From a gamma proteobacterium symbiont of Stewartia floridana (GTDB lineage Bacteria; Pseudomonadota; Gammaproteobacteria; Chromatiales; Chromatiaceae), in contig NAUB01000017.1 in the NCBI GenBank assembly GCA_003676145.1, forward strand, positions 1-64,000: a stretch of 64,000 nt of DNA, given 5' to 3'. A program made the translations under genes and the position numbers. Shown one piece after another: positions 18,434 to 27,708 of this stretch. Within the stretch, counting starts at the first letter, position 1, and every line of letters starts with the position of its first letter. Under the pieces are notes generated by a model. That model had not been told where the DNA came from, searched no databases, and was given only the letters and a program-made list of their open reading frames with translations.

Positions 18434-19168
18434 TCAGTCCCAGGCATCCGGCACAAACAGATAACCCCGCCCACGCACCGTCTTGATGCGAAAGGGCCGA
18501 TGAGCATTGTCGTTGAGCTTTCTTCTCAACCTCGAGATACCGATATCCACCGACCGGTCGAGGCCGTCGTAGGCAAAGCCACGCAGTGTCTTCAAGGCAC
18601 TGTCCCGATCCACCACCTGACCCGCGGTCGAGGCCAGTAGCCAGAGCAGATCGAACTCACCGGTGGAGAGCTCAATGGTCTCGCCATTCAGCGACAGGGT
18701 TCTGCCTCGCGCATCGATCTGCAACTTGCCGAATACGAGCTGATCCCCCTGGGCATCCGGCGCAGTGGAACCAATCGCACGATAGCGTCGTAACAGGGAA
18801 CGCAGACGAGCCAGCAGAACCCGGGGTTCCACCGGTTTGGTGAGATAGTCGTCCGCCCCCAGTTCGAGACCCACAACCTCATCCACATCCTCGTCCCGGG
18901 CGGTAAACATGGCGATCGGGCCGCTGAAGTCGGATCGGATCTCGCGACAGATCTCCAAGCCATCCTTACCGGGCAGGTTCAGATCCAGCACCAGGATATC
19001 CGGCTTGAGTGAACTTACCCGTTCAGTCGCCCGGTCACCACGATGCTCCAGATGCACTTCGAACTCATATCGCTGCAGATACTCCTGTACCAATCCGGCA
19101 AGCTGTATATCATCTTCCACCAGCAGCACCCTGGGAGGTCCGGCAGTCATGTTCCCATCATTCATCAA
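18434..19168 (-). CDS. OmpR-type response regulator, RstA-like
   Basis: 244 residues. Receiver domain with the acidic pair EDD, phospho-acceptor Asp in DILVLDLNLPGKDGLE, the T/S of MFTARDED and Lys of YLTKPVEPR; then an OmpR winged helix (STGEFDLLWLLAS..., DRSVDIGISRLRRKLND..., IKTVRGRGYLFV). Transcribed with the RstB-like kinase. An alternative start MTAGPPRVLLVEDD is seven residues in. Confidence 0.9.
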   Translation of the reverse strand: MMNDGNMTAGPPRVLLVEDDIQLAGLVQEYLQRYEFEVHLEHRGDRATERVSSLKPDILVLDLNLPGKDGLEICREIRSDFSGPIAMFTARDEDVDEVVGLELGADDYLTKPVEPRVLLARLRSLLRRYRAIGSTAPDAQGDQLVFGKLQIDARGRTLSLNGETIELSTGEFDLLWLLASTAGQVVDRDSALKTLRGFAYDGLDRSVDIGISRLRRKLNDNAHRPFRIKTVRGRGYLFVPDAWD

Positions 19169-19866
19169 TCCTCTCCCATTGACACTCCTGACCTTAGCAT
19201 GCCCACAGCAGAAAGGGTGTTACGCTGGGTATTCGACTGTAACACAGTGTAACAAGCGAAAACCGCCTGGCTGAAAACACGAAATTGACCAACCCACGAC
19301 GTTGATCCGGCGATCAACAAAAAAATGGCCGAAACTAGAAGCATGGATCGGATCCACATGCAGAACTCTCAATAGAATAGCGATGACAAACCTCTGCATC
19401 TGCCGGTTATCTGTCCGGTACGGGAATCGCTTTGAGGACAGCTTCAGTTTCGACCCAGGTGTACGAAGCCAGACGATTGCCGCATACTAAGAGCAGTCAA
19501 CACGAAACCAATACGTCCTGCTGGGACTTTTTTCTCTCCGGCAAGGCAGAATGAGCGAATGATCACGCCGCTGGGTGCAAAAAAAAGACCCAGCCCTAAA
19601 TGGCATTGACATAAGGTGGGGCAGGGCCCCGCCCTACTGTTGAATTCAGAGTGTAGGATGGGGCCGAGCCCCACCAAAAACCCTTTGATAGACGAGTACG
19701 CTGTCTCATACAATCCGAGGTGTTGAACATCTGGAGCTGGGGAGATTTTGAAAAAATGATAACCGCTGCACCCATTACCACAACCATCGTGTTAGCAGTC
19801 AGGTGCGAGCCCTGACATAATAGGCCGCTATCTATCTACTCCGCCTGACGGGTTGAACTAAATCTC
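19169..19866. other. Repeat-containing intergenic region
   Basis: About 700 bases between the divergent two-component system and zapD. It carries the inverted repeat pair at 19615-19675 and traces of another interspersed sequence (TACGTCCTGCTGGGAC..., ~19509, resembling TACGCCTGCTGGGCGC at ~13758). No supported gene. Confidence 0.5.
19615..19675. repeat. REP-like inverted repeat (GGTGGGGC...GCCCTAC)
   Basis: Arms at 19615-19637 and 19653-19675, 23 bp each with 19 pairing, 15-base spacer. GC-rich palindromic units with the GTAGG...GGGGC...GCCCCACC pattern are frequent extragenic repeats in gammaproteobacteria. Confidence 0.65.
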
Positions 19867-20634
19867 GTGACAGATCAGATTCACTACGAACATCCTCTGA
19901 ATGAAAGGATCCGTACCTTTCTGCGATTGGAGCACCTGTTCATGCAGGTGGACCACTTTCGCCCCCTGGCCGACATCTGGAGCAACCGGGCTGCGATTGA
20001 GGGCTTGCTGAGCATCATGAGCGTATTCGGTCGCTCCGACCTGAAAACCGAGATCCTCAAGGAGCTGGAGCGCCATGTCAGCAATCTGGAGAGGGTGCGT
20101 CAACAGCCCGGCGTCAACATGCAGGCCCTGGGGCTGGTGCTGGACGATCTGGAGCAGGCGATCCATCAGGTCTACCGCATGGATGGCCAGATCGCCCGCA
20201 ATCTGCGCAACAATGAGTTTCTGACCTCCATCATGCAACGCAGCAGCATCCCCGGAGGAGGCTGTAATTTCGATCTGCCCCAGTATCATCGCTGGCTCAA
20301 CCAGCCCCATGAAGTACGTCAGGATCAAATGAGTGAATGGATGCATGAACTGCATCCGGTGCGGGAGGCGGTTGTTCTGCTGCTCAATCTGGTTCGCGGC
20401 AGCAACCTGCCCAGCGAGGAGATGGCCCAACAGGGCTTCTTCCAGAAAAGTCTGGAACCCTCGTCACCGGCCCAGCTGGTACGGGTCGGCCTGCCGAGAC
20501 ACACCAATGTCTTCACCGAGATCAGCGGCAACAAGCACCGCTTCAGCATTCGCTTTCTGGAGTCCATCGACACGGGGAAACCGACCCAGTCCAAGCAGGA
20601 CATCCCTTTTCAACTGACCACCTGTATCTTCTGA
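19867..20634 (+). CDS. zapD: Cell division protein ZapD
   Basis: 255 residues, GTG start (aatctcGTGACAGATCAG). Full-length ZapD/DUF1342: [21 protein letters not shown] at the N-terminus and the family core [12 protein letters not shown], ending FQLTTCIF. ZapD is a cytoplasmic dimer that crosslinks FtsZ filaments and stabilises the Z ring. It is followed by yacG with a 1-base TGATG overlap, the usual zapD-yacG pairing, but the coaE and pilD genes that often precede it are absent and replaced by repeat-rich DNA. Confidence 0.95.
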   Translation: MTDQIHYEHPLNERIRTFLRLEHLFMQVDHFRPLADIWSNRAAIEGLLSIMSVFGRSDLKTEILKELERHVSNLERVRQQPGVNMQALGLVLDDLEQAIHQVYRMDGQIARNLRNNEFLTSIMQRSSIPGGGCNFDLPQYHRWLNQPHEVRQDQMSEWMHELHPVREAVVLLLNLVRGSNLPSEEMAQQGFFQKSLEPSSPAQLVRVGLPRHTNVFTEISGNKHRFSIRFLESIDTGKPTQSKQDIPFQLTTCIF

Positions 20635-20825
20635 TGGAAAAAACCGCCCCGACCACAGTCCCCTGTCCGAACTGCGGAAAGCCGGTCCTCTGGCAAGAGA
20701 GCTCGAAGTGGAAACCCTTCTGCAGTGAACGCTGCCGACTGATTGATCTGGGTGACTGGCTGGATGAGAACCACAGAATCTCAGAGCCCCTCAACGGTCA
20801 ATTCGAAGAAGAGCCCTTCGACTGA
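20634..20825 (+). CDS. yacG: DNA gyrase inhibitor YacG
   Basis: 63-residue zinc protein with the Cys4 site CPNCGKP...[17 protein letters not shown]. YacG binds the GyrB C-terminal region and inhibits gyrase. Its start codon overlaps the zapD stop (TGATG). The last 28 bases overlap the 3' end of the convergent coiled-coil gene. Confidence 0.95.
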   Translation: MEKTAPTTVPCPNCGKPVLWQESSKWKPFCSERCRLIDLGDWLDENHRISEPLNGQFEEEPFD

Positions 20826-21493
20826 GCCTCACCTTTCAAGCCACTTGAGACTCTCTTACAGAGCTTGAGAACCTCCTGATACCAGCCTGCCGCCTGCTTA
20901 TTGCTGTGGGACCAGGGTTCAAGCAGGGTTTTCATCTGGCTGCAGTACCATTGAGCCTGGTGCAGCTGCTGGCCTTTTATCAGGCGTTCAGCCTGTCGGA
21001 TGTGGTGGTGATAGGCGGTTTCGACCCGCCTGAACTCCAGTTTTGTCATCAGCTGTTCCCGCACACTGTCACTCACCGGGGTCAACAGGCGCTCCTCTTT
21101 CAACAGCCAGCTGATCTCCTTCGACAGCCGGGAGAACTGCTCCAGTCGCGCTGTTTCGAGCAGCCGCTCCTCACTCTCAGGCTTGACCTGACCGATTCCC
21201 TGCTCCGCAGTCTGGATCATCTGACCGATGCCTTCATACTTTGGATGAATCTTCTGCAGAGCCATTAGACGGGCATGAATATCCCGGCGCAGCAGGGTTT
21301 CCGCCTCGGCAGGTATGGGCAATCCGGGCATGCGCCCGATCAGCGCCTCGATTTCAGTTACCCGGTTGAGAATACGCTGTACCTTCTGATTACGCTCTTC
21401 AACAAAGTCGTTATAACGCTGAATGATGCTTGCCAGCACCAAGGTGAGGACTAACAGTCCACCAACCACAATAAAGAGCGTTGTCTGTTCCAT
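20798..21493 (-). CDS. Membrane-anchored coiled-coil protein, unknown
   Basis: About 231 residues from [12 protein letters not shown]; the upstream Met would add a charged stretch before the membrane helix. One N-terminal TM helix ([20 protein letters not shown]) is followed by a long, charged, mostly helical domain predicted from sequence to form coiled coils ([39 protein letters not shown]). No catalytic motif. Its 3' end overlaps yacG by 28 bases, convergent. I do not recognise the family; location near zapD suggests but does not prove an envelope role. Confidence 0.6.
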   Translation of the reverse strand: MEQTTLFIVVGGLLVLTLVLASIIQRYNDFVEERNQKVQRILNRVTEIEALIGRMPGLPIPAEAETLLRRDIHARLMALQKIHPKYEGIGQMIQTAEQGIGQVKPESEERLLETARLEQFSRLSKEISWLLKEERLLTPVSDSVREQLMTKLEFRRVETAYHHHIRQAERLIKGQQLHQAQWYCSQMKTLLEPWSHSNKQAAGWYQEVLKLCKRVSSGLKGEAQSKGSSSN

Positions 21494-21735
21494 CGATGGG
21501 ATTTCTACCTGATGTGTAGGGATTTTCAGGCACAATAATAGGCAATCAATCTCACTTCAAGGGTAATCGGTGCTGCACCGGGTCCGGCCGATGGGATTTG
21601 ACAAAAGTTTGCCGGATCAATAACCGCAGCTTGCATTTGAGCAAGGCGTAAGTATCGTGCTGTTTCAAAGAACTGACACAGAAAAAAACAGCCTAAACTA
21701 GGGCCTGTTAACGAAACTCCACTGGAGATAGCCTA

Positions 21736-22116
21736 ATGTCCTGGGTGATGATCATTCTGCTGCTGATAGCCAGCTATCTGATTCTGGTACCGCTGCTCAC
21801 CTACCTTTCTGCGAAACGACAGATTGGCCACAAGGTGACATCGGAGAACGGGGAAACGGAGGACCGGCTACTCTACTTCTACAGTGAAAGCTGCCCACCC
21901 TGCAAACAGATGACCCCGATTATCGACGATCTCTCTACGCAGCACGGGAAGATCAGCAAAATCAACATCAGCGATGACCCGGACGCGGCCAGAACGTATA
22001 AAATCCGCGCCACACCGACGCTGATTCTGGTAAAAGACGGGGTAATCGATGATATCCTTCTGGGCGCCAAAAAAGCTACCCAGATTGAAGCCCTGTTGAA
22101 CAAGATCAACCGCTAA
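21736..22116 (+). CDS. Membrane-anchored thioredoxin-like protein
   Basis: 126 residues. N-terminal TM helix (MIILLLIASYLILVPLLTYL), then a thioredoxin fold with active site YSESCPPCKQMTPII (CPPC rather than the usual CGPC), and the cis-Pro loop RATPTLIL. Anchored with the domain most likely in the cytoplasm or periplasm depending on topology, which the sequence does not settle; the positively charged SAKRQIGHK after the helix favours a cytoplasmic domain. Ribosome site CTGGAGA upstream of the ATG. Confidence 0.82.
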   Translation: MSWVMIILLLIASYLILVPLLTYLSAKRQIGHKVTSENGETEDRLLYFYSESCPPCKQMTPIIDDLSTQHGKISKINISDDPDAARTYKIRATPTLILVKDGVIDDILLGAKKATQIEALLNKINR

Positions 22117-22119
22117 TGG

Positions 22120-22197
22120 ACGCCAATCACCGCAAAATGCCGCAAATGGCTTTTGCGATAGAGTCTCTATTTTACGTTGATTCGCGGTGATTGGCGT
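22120..22197. repeat. Inverted pair of the GACGCCAATCACCGC dispersed repeat
   Basis: Perfect 14-bp arms ACGCCAATCACCGC (22120-22133) and GCGGTGATTGGCGT (22184-22197) enclosing ~50 bases, right after the thioredoxin stop. Single-arm relatives occur at ~840, ~3355, ~49075 and ~49200. May double as a terminator. Confidence 0.7.
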
Positions 22198-22261
22198 TCA
22201 TTTGCGGCTCTATTCTCTAATAAGTTAAGTGTCATTCGACACCAGGAACCTGTTTACACCG

Positions 22262-22900
22262 ATGCAATACAAAGTCATACCCGTAACCCCCTTCGAGCAG
22301 AACTGCACCCTCTTCTGGTGTGAAAACACCCGGGCAGCCGCGATCATCGATCCGGGCGGGGAGAGTCAGCGGCTGACCGCCATCCTTGAGGATCTGGAGC
22401 TGAAACCAGAGATGATTCTGCTCACCCATGGCCACCTGGATCATGCCGGTGGCGCAGTCGAGCTGGCGGAGCGGCTTGGCGTACCGATCCATGGACCACA
22501 CAAGGAGGATGCCTTCTGGCTCGACAACATGGACCAGCAGGCGGAGATGTTCGGTTTTGGCGACGCTAGAAAATGCACGCCGGACCAATGGCTGGAAGAT
22601 GGGGATCAGATCTCCCTGGGGGATGAGAAGCTGGAAGTCATCCACTGTCCGGGCCATACCCCAGGCCATATCGTATTCTTTCACCGGGAGAGCCGGGTCG
22701 CCCAGGTTGGCGACGTACTGTTCAAGGGTTCCATTGGCAGAACCGACTTCCCCCGCGGCGACCACCAGGCCCTGCTGCGCTCCATCAGAGAGAGGCTCTG
22801 GCCGCTGGGGGATGACGTCCGCTTCATACCCGGCCATGGACCCGATTCCACCTTTGGCGAGGAGCGCCAGACCAATCCATTCGTTGCGGACGGACTCTAA
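22262..22900 (+). CDS. Metallo-beta-lactamase fold hydrolase (YcbL/glyoxalase II-like)
   Basis: About 212 residues from MQYKVIPVTPFEQNC. Metal-binding motif THGHLDHAGG (HxHxDH), the later His in HCPGHTPGHIVF, Asp in VGDVLFKGSIGRTD and final His in IPGHGPDSTFGEER are all present, so it should bind two metals. The sequence follows the YcbL group of glyoxalase II-like thiolesterases; the exact thioester substrate is unknown. The start at 22262 is preferred because homologues begin with MxYxxxPVTPFxQNC. Confidence 0.85.
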   Translation: MQYKVIPVTPFEQNCTLFWCENTRAAAIIDPGGESQRLTAILEDLELKPEMILLTHGHLDHAGGAVELAERLGVPIHGPHKEDAFWLDNMDQQAEMFGFGDARKCTPDQWLEDGDQISLGDEKLEVIHCPGHTPGHIVFFHRESRVAQVGDVLFKGSIGRTDFPRGDHQALLRSIRERLWPLGDDVRFIPGHGPDSTFGEERQTNPFVADGL

Positions 22901-22996
22901 ACCCGCAGCAGCACCACATTCCGGCAGCAGATTCCTGCTGCCGCCCCCCTTTTCTGCATTCATTCCAGCGGGCAAGCCAGAGATTTCGTCAGAGTT

Positions 22997-23010
22997 TTGA
23001 CATCAGTCAA
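22997..23010. promoter_or_regulatory. FNR/Anr-type palindrome upstream of nrdD
   Basis: TTGACATCAGTCAA, a perfect TTGAC-N4-GTCAA inverted repeat, one base per half-site from the FNR consensus TTGAT-N4-ATCAA. It lies ~95 bases before the nrdD start, fitting anaerobic activation of class III RNR. Inferred from sequence only. Confidence 0.7.
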
Positions 23011-23025
23011 TTACTGACCTTGAAA

Positions 23026-23041
23026 ACACAATATATTGTGT
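23026..23041. promoter_or_regulatory. NrdR box upstream of nrdD
   Basis: ACACAATATATTGTGT, a perfect 16-bp palindrome matching the NrdR repressor box (ACACWATATATWGTGT). A weaker second box could sit around 23058-23073, one expected spacing away. NrdR represses RNR operons when dATP is high. Confidence 0.85.
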
Positions 23042-23105
23042 TTGAATTATTAATCACTCGCTACATATAGATAAACATTGATAATAACGCCGGAGGGCTA
23101 CCGAG

Positions 23106-25151
23106 ATGCAAGCCACCATTGGGCGACAGAGACTCCGCACACCCAGCAAAATCGTCAAAAGAGATGGCAGCGAAGCGGTTTTCGATCCCGCAAAAATTCA
23201 CAACGCCATTCTGCTGGCCGCGCAAGCCAGCGGTGAATTTGACGATCAAGAGGCCGCCCTGATCACCGCCCAGGTGGTGAAAGTCCTGACCCACACCGGC
23301 TATCGGCAGAGTAACCCCGACATCGAGCGGATACAGGATGTGGTGGAACAGGTACTGATCAGCGCCAACCACCTGCAGACCGCCCGGGCCTATATCGTCT
23401 ACCGGGAGCAACATAAAAAGCTGCGTCAGGATCGCCGCACCCTGCTCGACGTCGCCAGCTCGGTGAACGAGTATCTGCAGCGCAGTGACTGGCGGGTCAG
23501 CGCCAATGCCAACCAGGGCTACTCCCTCGGTGGCCTTATTCTCAACACCTCCGGCAAGATGATCGCCAACTACTGGCTCAATCATGTCTATCCACCGGAG
23601 ATCGGCGAGGCCCACCGAAACGGCGCTCTGCATGTTCATGACCTGGATATGCTGGCCGGCTACTGCGCAGGTTGGTCGCTGCGAACCCTGCTGCACGAAG
23701 GACTCAACGGCGTTCCAGGCAAGGTCGAGTCCTCGCCCCCCAAACACCTCTCCAGCGCTGTCGGTCAGATCGTCAACTTTCTCGGAACCCTGCAGAATGA
23801 GTGGGCGGGAGCCCAGGCGTTCAGCTCCTTCGATACCTACCTGGCACCCTTCATTCGCAAGGACAATCTCAGTTACAGCCAGATCAAACAGGCGATCCAG
23901 GAGCTGATCTACAACCTCAACGTCCCCTCCCGCTGGGGCACCCAGACCCCGTTTACCAATCTCACCTTCGATTGGGTCTGCCCGGAGGACCTGCGCCAGC
24001 AGGTTCCTGTGATCGGCGGCGTGGAGATGCCCTTCGCCTATGGTGATCTGCAGACCGAGATGGATCTGATCAATCGCGCCTATATCGAGGTGATGACCGA
24101 GGGGGATGCCAAAGGCCGGGTCTTCACCTTCCCCATCCCGACCTACAACATCACCGCCGATTTCCCCTGGGAGAGCGAGAATGCCGAACGACTGTTCCGC
24201 ATGACCGCCAAGTATGGTCTGCCCTATTTCCAGAACTTCCTCAATTCCGAGCTGAGCCCGCACCAGGTACGCTCCATGTGCTGCCGACTGCAACTCGACC
24301 TGCGGGAGCTGCTGAAACGGGGTAACGGTCTGTTCGGATCGGCTGAACAGACCGGTTCCATCGGCGTGGTCACCCTCAACTGCGCCCGTCTCGGTCAGCA
24401 GTTTGCAGAGGATGAAGCCGGGCTGCTGAAGGCCGCCAATGATCTCCTGCGCCTGGCCCGCAACAGCCTGGAAATCAAAAGAAAGGTCATCCAGCGCCAC
24501 ATAGACGCCGGTCTCTTCCCCTATACAAAAAGATATCTGGGCACCCTGCGCAATCACTTCTCCACCATCGGCATCAACGGGGTCAATGAGATGATCCGCA
24601 ACTTCAGCGCCGATCGCTGGGATATCGCCGATCCGGAGGGCAAGGCGCTGGCAGAACGGTTTCTCGACCACATCCGCGAACGGATGGTGAACTTCCAGGA
24701 GCAGAGCGGTCATCTCTATAACCTGGAGGCAACCCCGGCAGAAGGCGCCACCTATCGCTTCGCCAAGATCGACCGCCAACGGTTTCCCGCCATTCTGCAG
24801 GCCGGAACCCCGCAGACACCCTACTACACCAACTCAACCCAACTGCCGGTCGGCTACACCGAGGATCCGTTTGCTGCCTTACAACATCAGGAGTCCCTGC
24901 AGTGCAAATATACAGGTGGGACCGTTCTTCACCTCTATATGAATGAACGCATCAGCAGCACTCAGGCCTGCAAGAATCTGATCAAACGATCCCTGCAGAA
25001 GTTTCGTCTCCCCTATCTGACCATCACCCCGACCTTTTCCATCTGTCCTGTTCACGGCTACCTGAGTGGCGAACATGAGTTCTGCCCGAAATGCGACCAA
25101 CGCCTGCGAGAACAGAAACTACAGGAGCAACTCAATGAACAAAACAATTGA
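23106..25151 (+). CDS. nrdD: Anaerobic (class III) ribonucleoside-triphosphate reductase, catalytic chain without its glycyl-radical tail
   Basis: 681 residues. An N-terminal ATP-cone (KIVKRDGSEAVFDPAKIHNAIL...) for allosteric activity control is followed by the ten-strand barrel core (HVHDLDMLAGYCAGWSL, FNVPSRWG-like NLNVPSRWGTQTPFTN) and, near the C-terminus, a zinc-type site CPVHGYLSGEHEFCPKC. It stops at NEQNN with no glycyl-radical motif. That motif is encoded by the next, overlapping gene. The enzyme makes dNTPs without oxygen using a glycyl radical introduced by NrdG. An FNR-type palindrome and an NrdR box precede it; the ribosome site is CGGAGGG. Confidence 0.93.
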   Translation: MQATIGRQRLRTPSKIVKRDGSEAVFDPAKIHNAILLAAQASGEFDDQEAALITAQVVKVLTHTGYRQSNPDIERIQDVVEQVLISANHLQTARAYIVYREQHKKLRQDRRTLLDVASSVNEYLQRSDWRVSANANQGYSLGGLILNTSGKMIANYWLNHVYPPEIGEAHRNGALHVHDLDMLAGYCAGWSLRTLLHEGLNGVPGKVESSPPKHLSSAVGQIVNFLGTLQNEWAGAQAFSSFDTYLAPFIRKDNLSYSQIKQAIQELIYNLNVPSRWGTQTPFTNLTFDWVCPEDLRQQVPVIGGVEMPFAYGDLQTEMDLINRAYIEVMTEGDAKGRVFTFPIPTYNITADFPWESENAERLFRMTAKYGLPYFQNFLNSELSPHQVRSMCCRLQLDLRELLKRGNGLFGSAEQTGSIGVVTLNCARLGQQFAEDEAGLLKAANDLLRLARNSLEIKRKVIQRHIDAGLFPYTKRYLGTLRNHFSTIGINGVNEMIRNFSADRWDIADPEGKALAERFLDHIRERMVNFQEQSGHLYNLEATPAEGATYRFAKIDRQRFPAILQAGTPQTPYYTNSTQLPVGYTEDPFAALQHQESLQCKYTGGTVLHLYMNERISSTQACKNLIKRSLQKFRLPYLTITPTFSICPVHGYLSGEHEFCPKCDQRLREQKLQEQLNEQNN

Positions 25152-25317
25152 ACTGAAAGATGAAGAACGCACCCGTTGCGAAGTCTGGACCCGGGTGATG
25201 GGGTATCACCGCCCGATCTCCGCCTTCAACCCAGGTAAACAGGCGGAGCAGGCTGAACGCCTCTGCTACCAGGAGCCGCTATCCAGCAAAACCGATGGGC
25301 TCACTCCGCAGCTCTGA
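25135..25317 (+). CDS. nrdD (C-terminal chain): Separate glycyl-radical domain of anaerobic RNR
   Basis: 60 residues: MNKTIELKDEERTRCEVW then TRVMGYHRPISAFNPGKQAE. The segment RVMGYHRP (Gly23) is the glycyl-radical loop expected at the C-terminus of NrdD. It is in a different frame from nrdD, overlaps it by 17 bases and has its own strong ribosome site AGGAG seven bases before the ATG, inside the end of nrdD. It therefore appears to be an independently translated small subunit rather than a sequencing frameshift. It would have to dock into the NrdD barrel, as the spare radical protein GrcA does for pyruvate formate-lyase. I cannot tell how widespread this split is. Confidence 0.85.
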   Translation: MNKTIELKDEERTRCEVWTRVMGYHRPISAFNPGKQAEQAERLCYQEPLSSKTDGLTPQL

Positions 25318-25323
25318 CAGGCG

Positions 25324-25962
25324 ATGCTCAAATCATGCACGGAAGCGGAAGATCCCTCACAACTGCAGGTGGGAGGGATCACACCGCTGACCACGATCGA
25401 CTACCCTGATGCTCTGTCAGCGGTGATCTACTGCCAGGGCTGCCCTCTAAAGTGTGACTACTGTCACAATCCTGAGCTTATCCCGAGAGAGGCGACGACC
25501 CCTATCCCCTGGCATGAGATCGTGAGTTTTCTGGATCAGCGGCGAGGACTCCTCGATGCGGTGGTATTCAGCGGCGGTGAACCGACACTTCAATCCGCGC
25601 TGCCTGCCGCGGTGAAAACCATAAAAAAAATGGGCTTTCTGGTCGGCCTGCACAGCGCCGGCCCCTATCCACAACGCTTTGTCGCGCTGCTGCCCTACCT
25701 GGATTGGGTAGGCCTGGATATCAAGGCGCTGGCTGAAGACTATGCGGCACTAACCGGCAGCGCCAACAGCGGCAGAGCCGCCTGGCAGTGCGCTGAGATG
25801 TTGATAGATAGCGGTATTCCCCACCAGATCAGAACCACACGCCACCCCCTCAACAGCCCGCCAGACAAGCAAAAAATGCTTATTAAAAGGCTTTCAACAT
25901 TAGGCAAAACCGATCATAAATGGCAAACTTGCCGCTCATCTGACGGTCAGAATACCCAGTAA
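25324..25962 (+). CDS. nrdG: Anaerobic RNR activating protein (radical SAM)
   Basis: 212 residues, starting 6 bases after the glycyl-radical gene. Radical SAM cluster motif CPLKCDYC (CxxxCxxC), preceded by LSAVIYCQGC, and the GGEPTLQ segment. It uses SAM and a [4Fe-4S] cluster to create the glycyl radical on the NrdD tail. The family is the PflA-like one-step NrdG variant (TTIDYPDALSAVIYCQGCP). Its operon position supports the pairing. Confidence 0.93.
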   Translation: MLKSCTEAEDPSQLQVGGITPLTTIDYPDALSAVIYCQGCPLKCDYCHNPELIPREATTPIPWHEIVSFLDQRRGLLDAVVFSGGEPTLQSALPAAVKTIKKMGFLVGLHSAGPYPQRFVALLPYLDWVGLDIKALAEDYAALTGSANSGRAAWQCAEMLIDSGIPHQIRTTRHPLNSPPDKQKMLIKRLSTLGKTDHKWQTCRSSDGQNTQ

Positions 25963-26156
25963 GAGATAGCGGGTTCCTGATTAGTTTCTACTAATACAGT
26001 CATATGAGTTTGTTTACAGAGTATTTTTTGCATTGGCTAACGAGTTGACGTAACATCCCACAGTCAAGAAAAATGCCTCTTCTTGTATGGAAATAGGGGA
26101 GACAACAAACAAACGACAAGGAAAAGGACAAACTTTTCCGACACAGAGGGTGGAGT

Positions 26157-26723
26157 ATGTTCAGAGAGCGCGCGGCGAGAGAGTCCGCAGGCAAGATATC
26201 TTTGATACTGGTTGGCATCGTTTTTATTGCCGGCATCATCTTTTCTGGGCTATTCAGCATGGGGATGGCCTATACCAATGAAATGGAATTCTGCACCTCC
26301 TGTCACTCCATGAAGGTCAATTTGGAGGAGTACAAGGAGACGTTGCACTACAAGAACGCTTCAGGCGTCCAGGCAACCTGTGCAGACTGCCATGTACCCG
26401 AGCCTTTTATTCCAAAGATGATCGCCAAGGTAATGGCCGCCAAAGATGTCTATCACGAGATCATGGGTACCATTGATACCAAAGAGAAGTACGAGGCCCA
26501 CCGTTGGGATATGGCCAACCGGGTATGGGACAAAATGCGTGCTTCGAATTCCAGAGAGTGTCGCTCGTGCCACGAGTTTGAGAATATGGATCTGAGCGAA
26601 CAGGATCGCAGTGCCCGTAAACGACACCCGAAAGCCATGGATGAAGGCAAGGCATGTATCGATTGTCATGCAGGTGTTGCGCACGTGGAGCCGGACGAGC
26701 CCGAAGAACCTGACACACCATGA
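26157..26723 (+). CDS. NapC/NirT-type tetraheme cytochrome c
   Basis: 188 residues. N-terminal TM anchor (ILVGIVFIAGIIFSGLFSMG), then four CxxCH heme sites: CTSCH, CADCH, CRSCH, CIDCH, ending in an acidic, proline-rich tail (EPDEPEEPDTP). Family members oxidise quinol in the inner membrane and pass electrons to periplasmic reductases, or the reverse. No nap, nir or other terminal reductase is adjacent; instead it precedes an ankyrin protein and the fcc genes, so a link between the quinone pool and sulfide-derived electrons is possible. A leucine- and isoleucine-poor ~190-base leader holds a short inverted repeat ATTAGT-TTCT-ACTAAT at 25980. Confidence 0.88.
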   Translation: MFRERAARESAGKISLILVGIVFIAGIIFSGLFSMGMAYTNEMEFCTSCHSMKVNLEEYKETLHYKNASGVQATCADCHVPEPFIPKMIAKVMAAKDVYHEIMGTIDTKEKYEAHRWDMANRVWDKMRASNSRECRSCHEFENMDLSEQDRSARKRHPKAMDEGKACIDCHAGVAHVEPDEPEEPDTP

Positions 26724-26775
26724 TTGTCGTTATCTGACACAACCGATTTTTTATACCAGGTATTGTAGATAATTC

Positions 26776-27708
26776 ATGAAAACAACCAGACTGTTAATTG
26801 CCACACTCACATTGCTGCTGACTGCACAGGTTATGGCGGGAAGCGCTGAAGATGAGAGGGAACTGCGGCTTGCAGCGGATGTTGGTGACGTGGAAACCGT
26901 CACCCAGCTTCTGGACAAGGGCGTTTCACCCGACAGTGCGAACAAGTTCGGTAAAAACGCCTTGATGATTGCTGTAGAGAACAACAATTTCGAAACCGTT
27001 GTCATCCTGTTGAACCGGGGTGCCAATGTGAATGCCCGCACCGTAGCCGGTTGCAGCGCATTGACCTTCGCAGCGGAGAACGGTCACCCGGCACTCACCG
27101 CCATGCTGCTGGAGCGGGGTGCCAATCTGCACGACCGAACCCGTGCCGGATGGGACGCCTTGATGATTGCGGCACGCTATGGGATCACCGATATGGTTGA
27201 GCAGCTGCTGTTCAAAGGCGCCGACCCCAAAGCATCGGACAAGCATGGGCATAATGCGTTGATGATGGCTGCGGAAAAAGGCCATGCAGAGACTGTGGCC
27301 ATGCTGGCCAAACACCATGCAGATTTGAACAGCCGGGACAAGAACGGCTCCACCGCACTGATCCTGGCGGCTGATCAGGGTCACGTGGAGACGATTAAAA
27401 CCCTGCTCTCCTATAAAGCCGAGATCGACAAGCAGGATAACGATGGCGCGACAGCACTAATCTGGGCGGTAGGCCAGGATGAACTGGAGAGCGTCAAACT
27501 GCTGATCGACGCCGGCGCCGATGTCAATCTGGCCGATAGTGATGGTGTCACACCATTGATGGAGGCGGCCCGTACCGGCTCGGAAGAGATTGTCACGCTG
27601 CTGCTGCAGCACAACGCAGACAAAACGAATAAAGATAACGAAGGACATACCGCGGCCGATATCGCGGTGAAGAAGAAACACAATAAAGTTTCAGGCCTTT
27701 TAAAATAA
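26776..27708 (+). CDS. Secreted ankyrin-repeat protein
   Basis: 310 residues: signal peptide (LLIATLTLLLTAQVMAGS) and then about eight ankyrin repeats covering the rest (units such as GKNALMIAVENNNFETVVILLNRGANVNA and DGVTPLMEAARTGSEEIVTLLLQHNAD). Expected in the periplasm as a protein-protein scaffold. Bacterial periplasmic ankyrin proteins can sit beside cytochrome or catalase genes; here the gene lies between a NapC-type cytochrome and fccAB, which suggests a role in assembling or protecting these redox proteins. The partner is unknown. Confidence 0.87.
   Translation: MKTTRLLIATLTLLLTAQVMAGSAEDERELRLAADVGDVETVTQLLDKGVSPDSANKFGKNALMIAVENNNFETVVILLNRGANVNARTVAGCSALTFAAENGHPALTAMLLERGANLHDRTRAGWDALMIAARYGITDMVEQLLFKGADPKASDKHGHNALMMAAEKGHAETVAMLAKHHADLNSRDKNGSTALILAADQGHVETIKTLLSYKAEIDKQDNDGATALIWAVGQDELESVKLLIDAGADVNLADSDGVTPLMEAARTGSEEIVTLLLQHNADKTNKDNEGHTAADIAVKKKHNKVSGLLK

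Noticed and set aside
23061-24779. 572-residue minus-strand ORF
   Set aside because: Antisense to nrdD; composition is that of a codon-bias shadow and no domain is visible.
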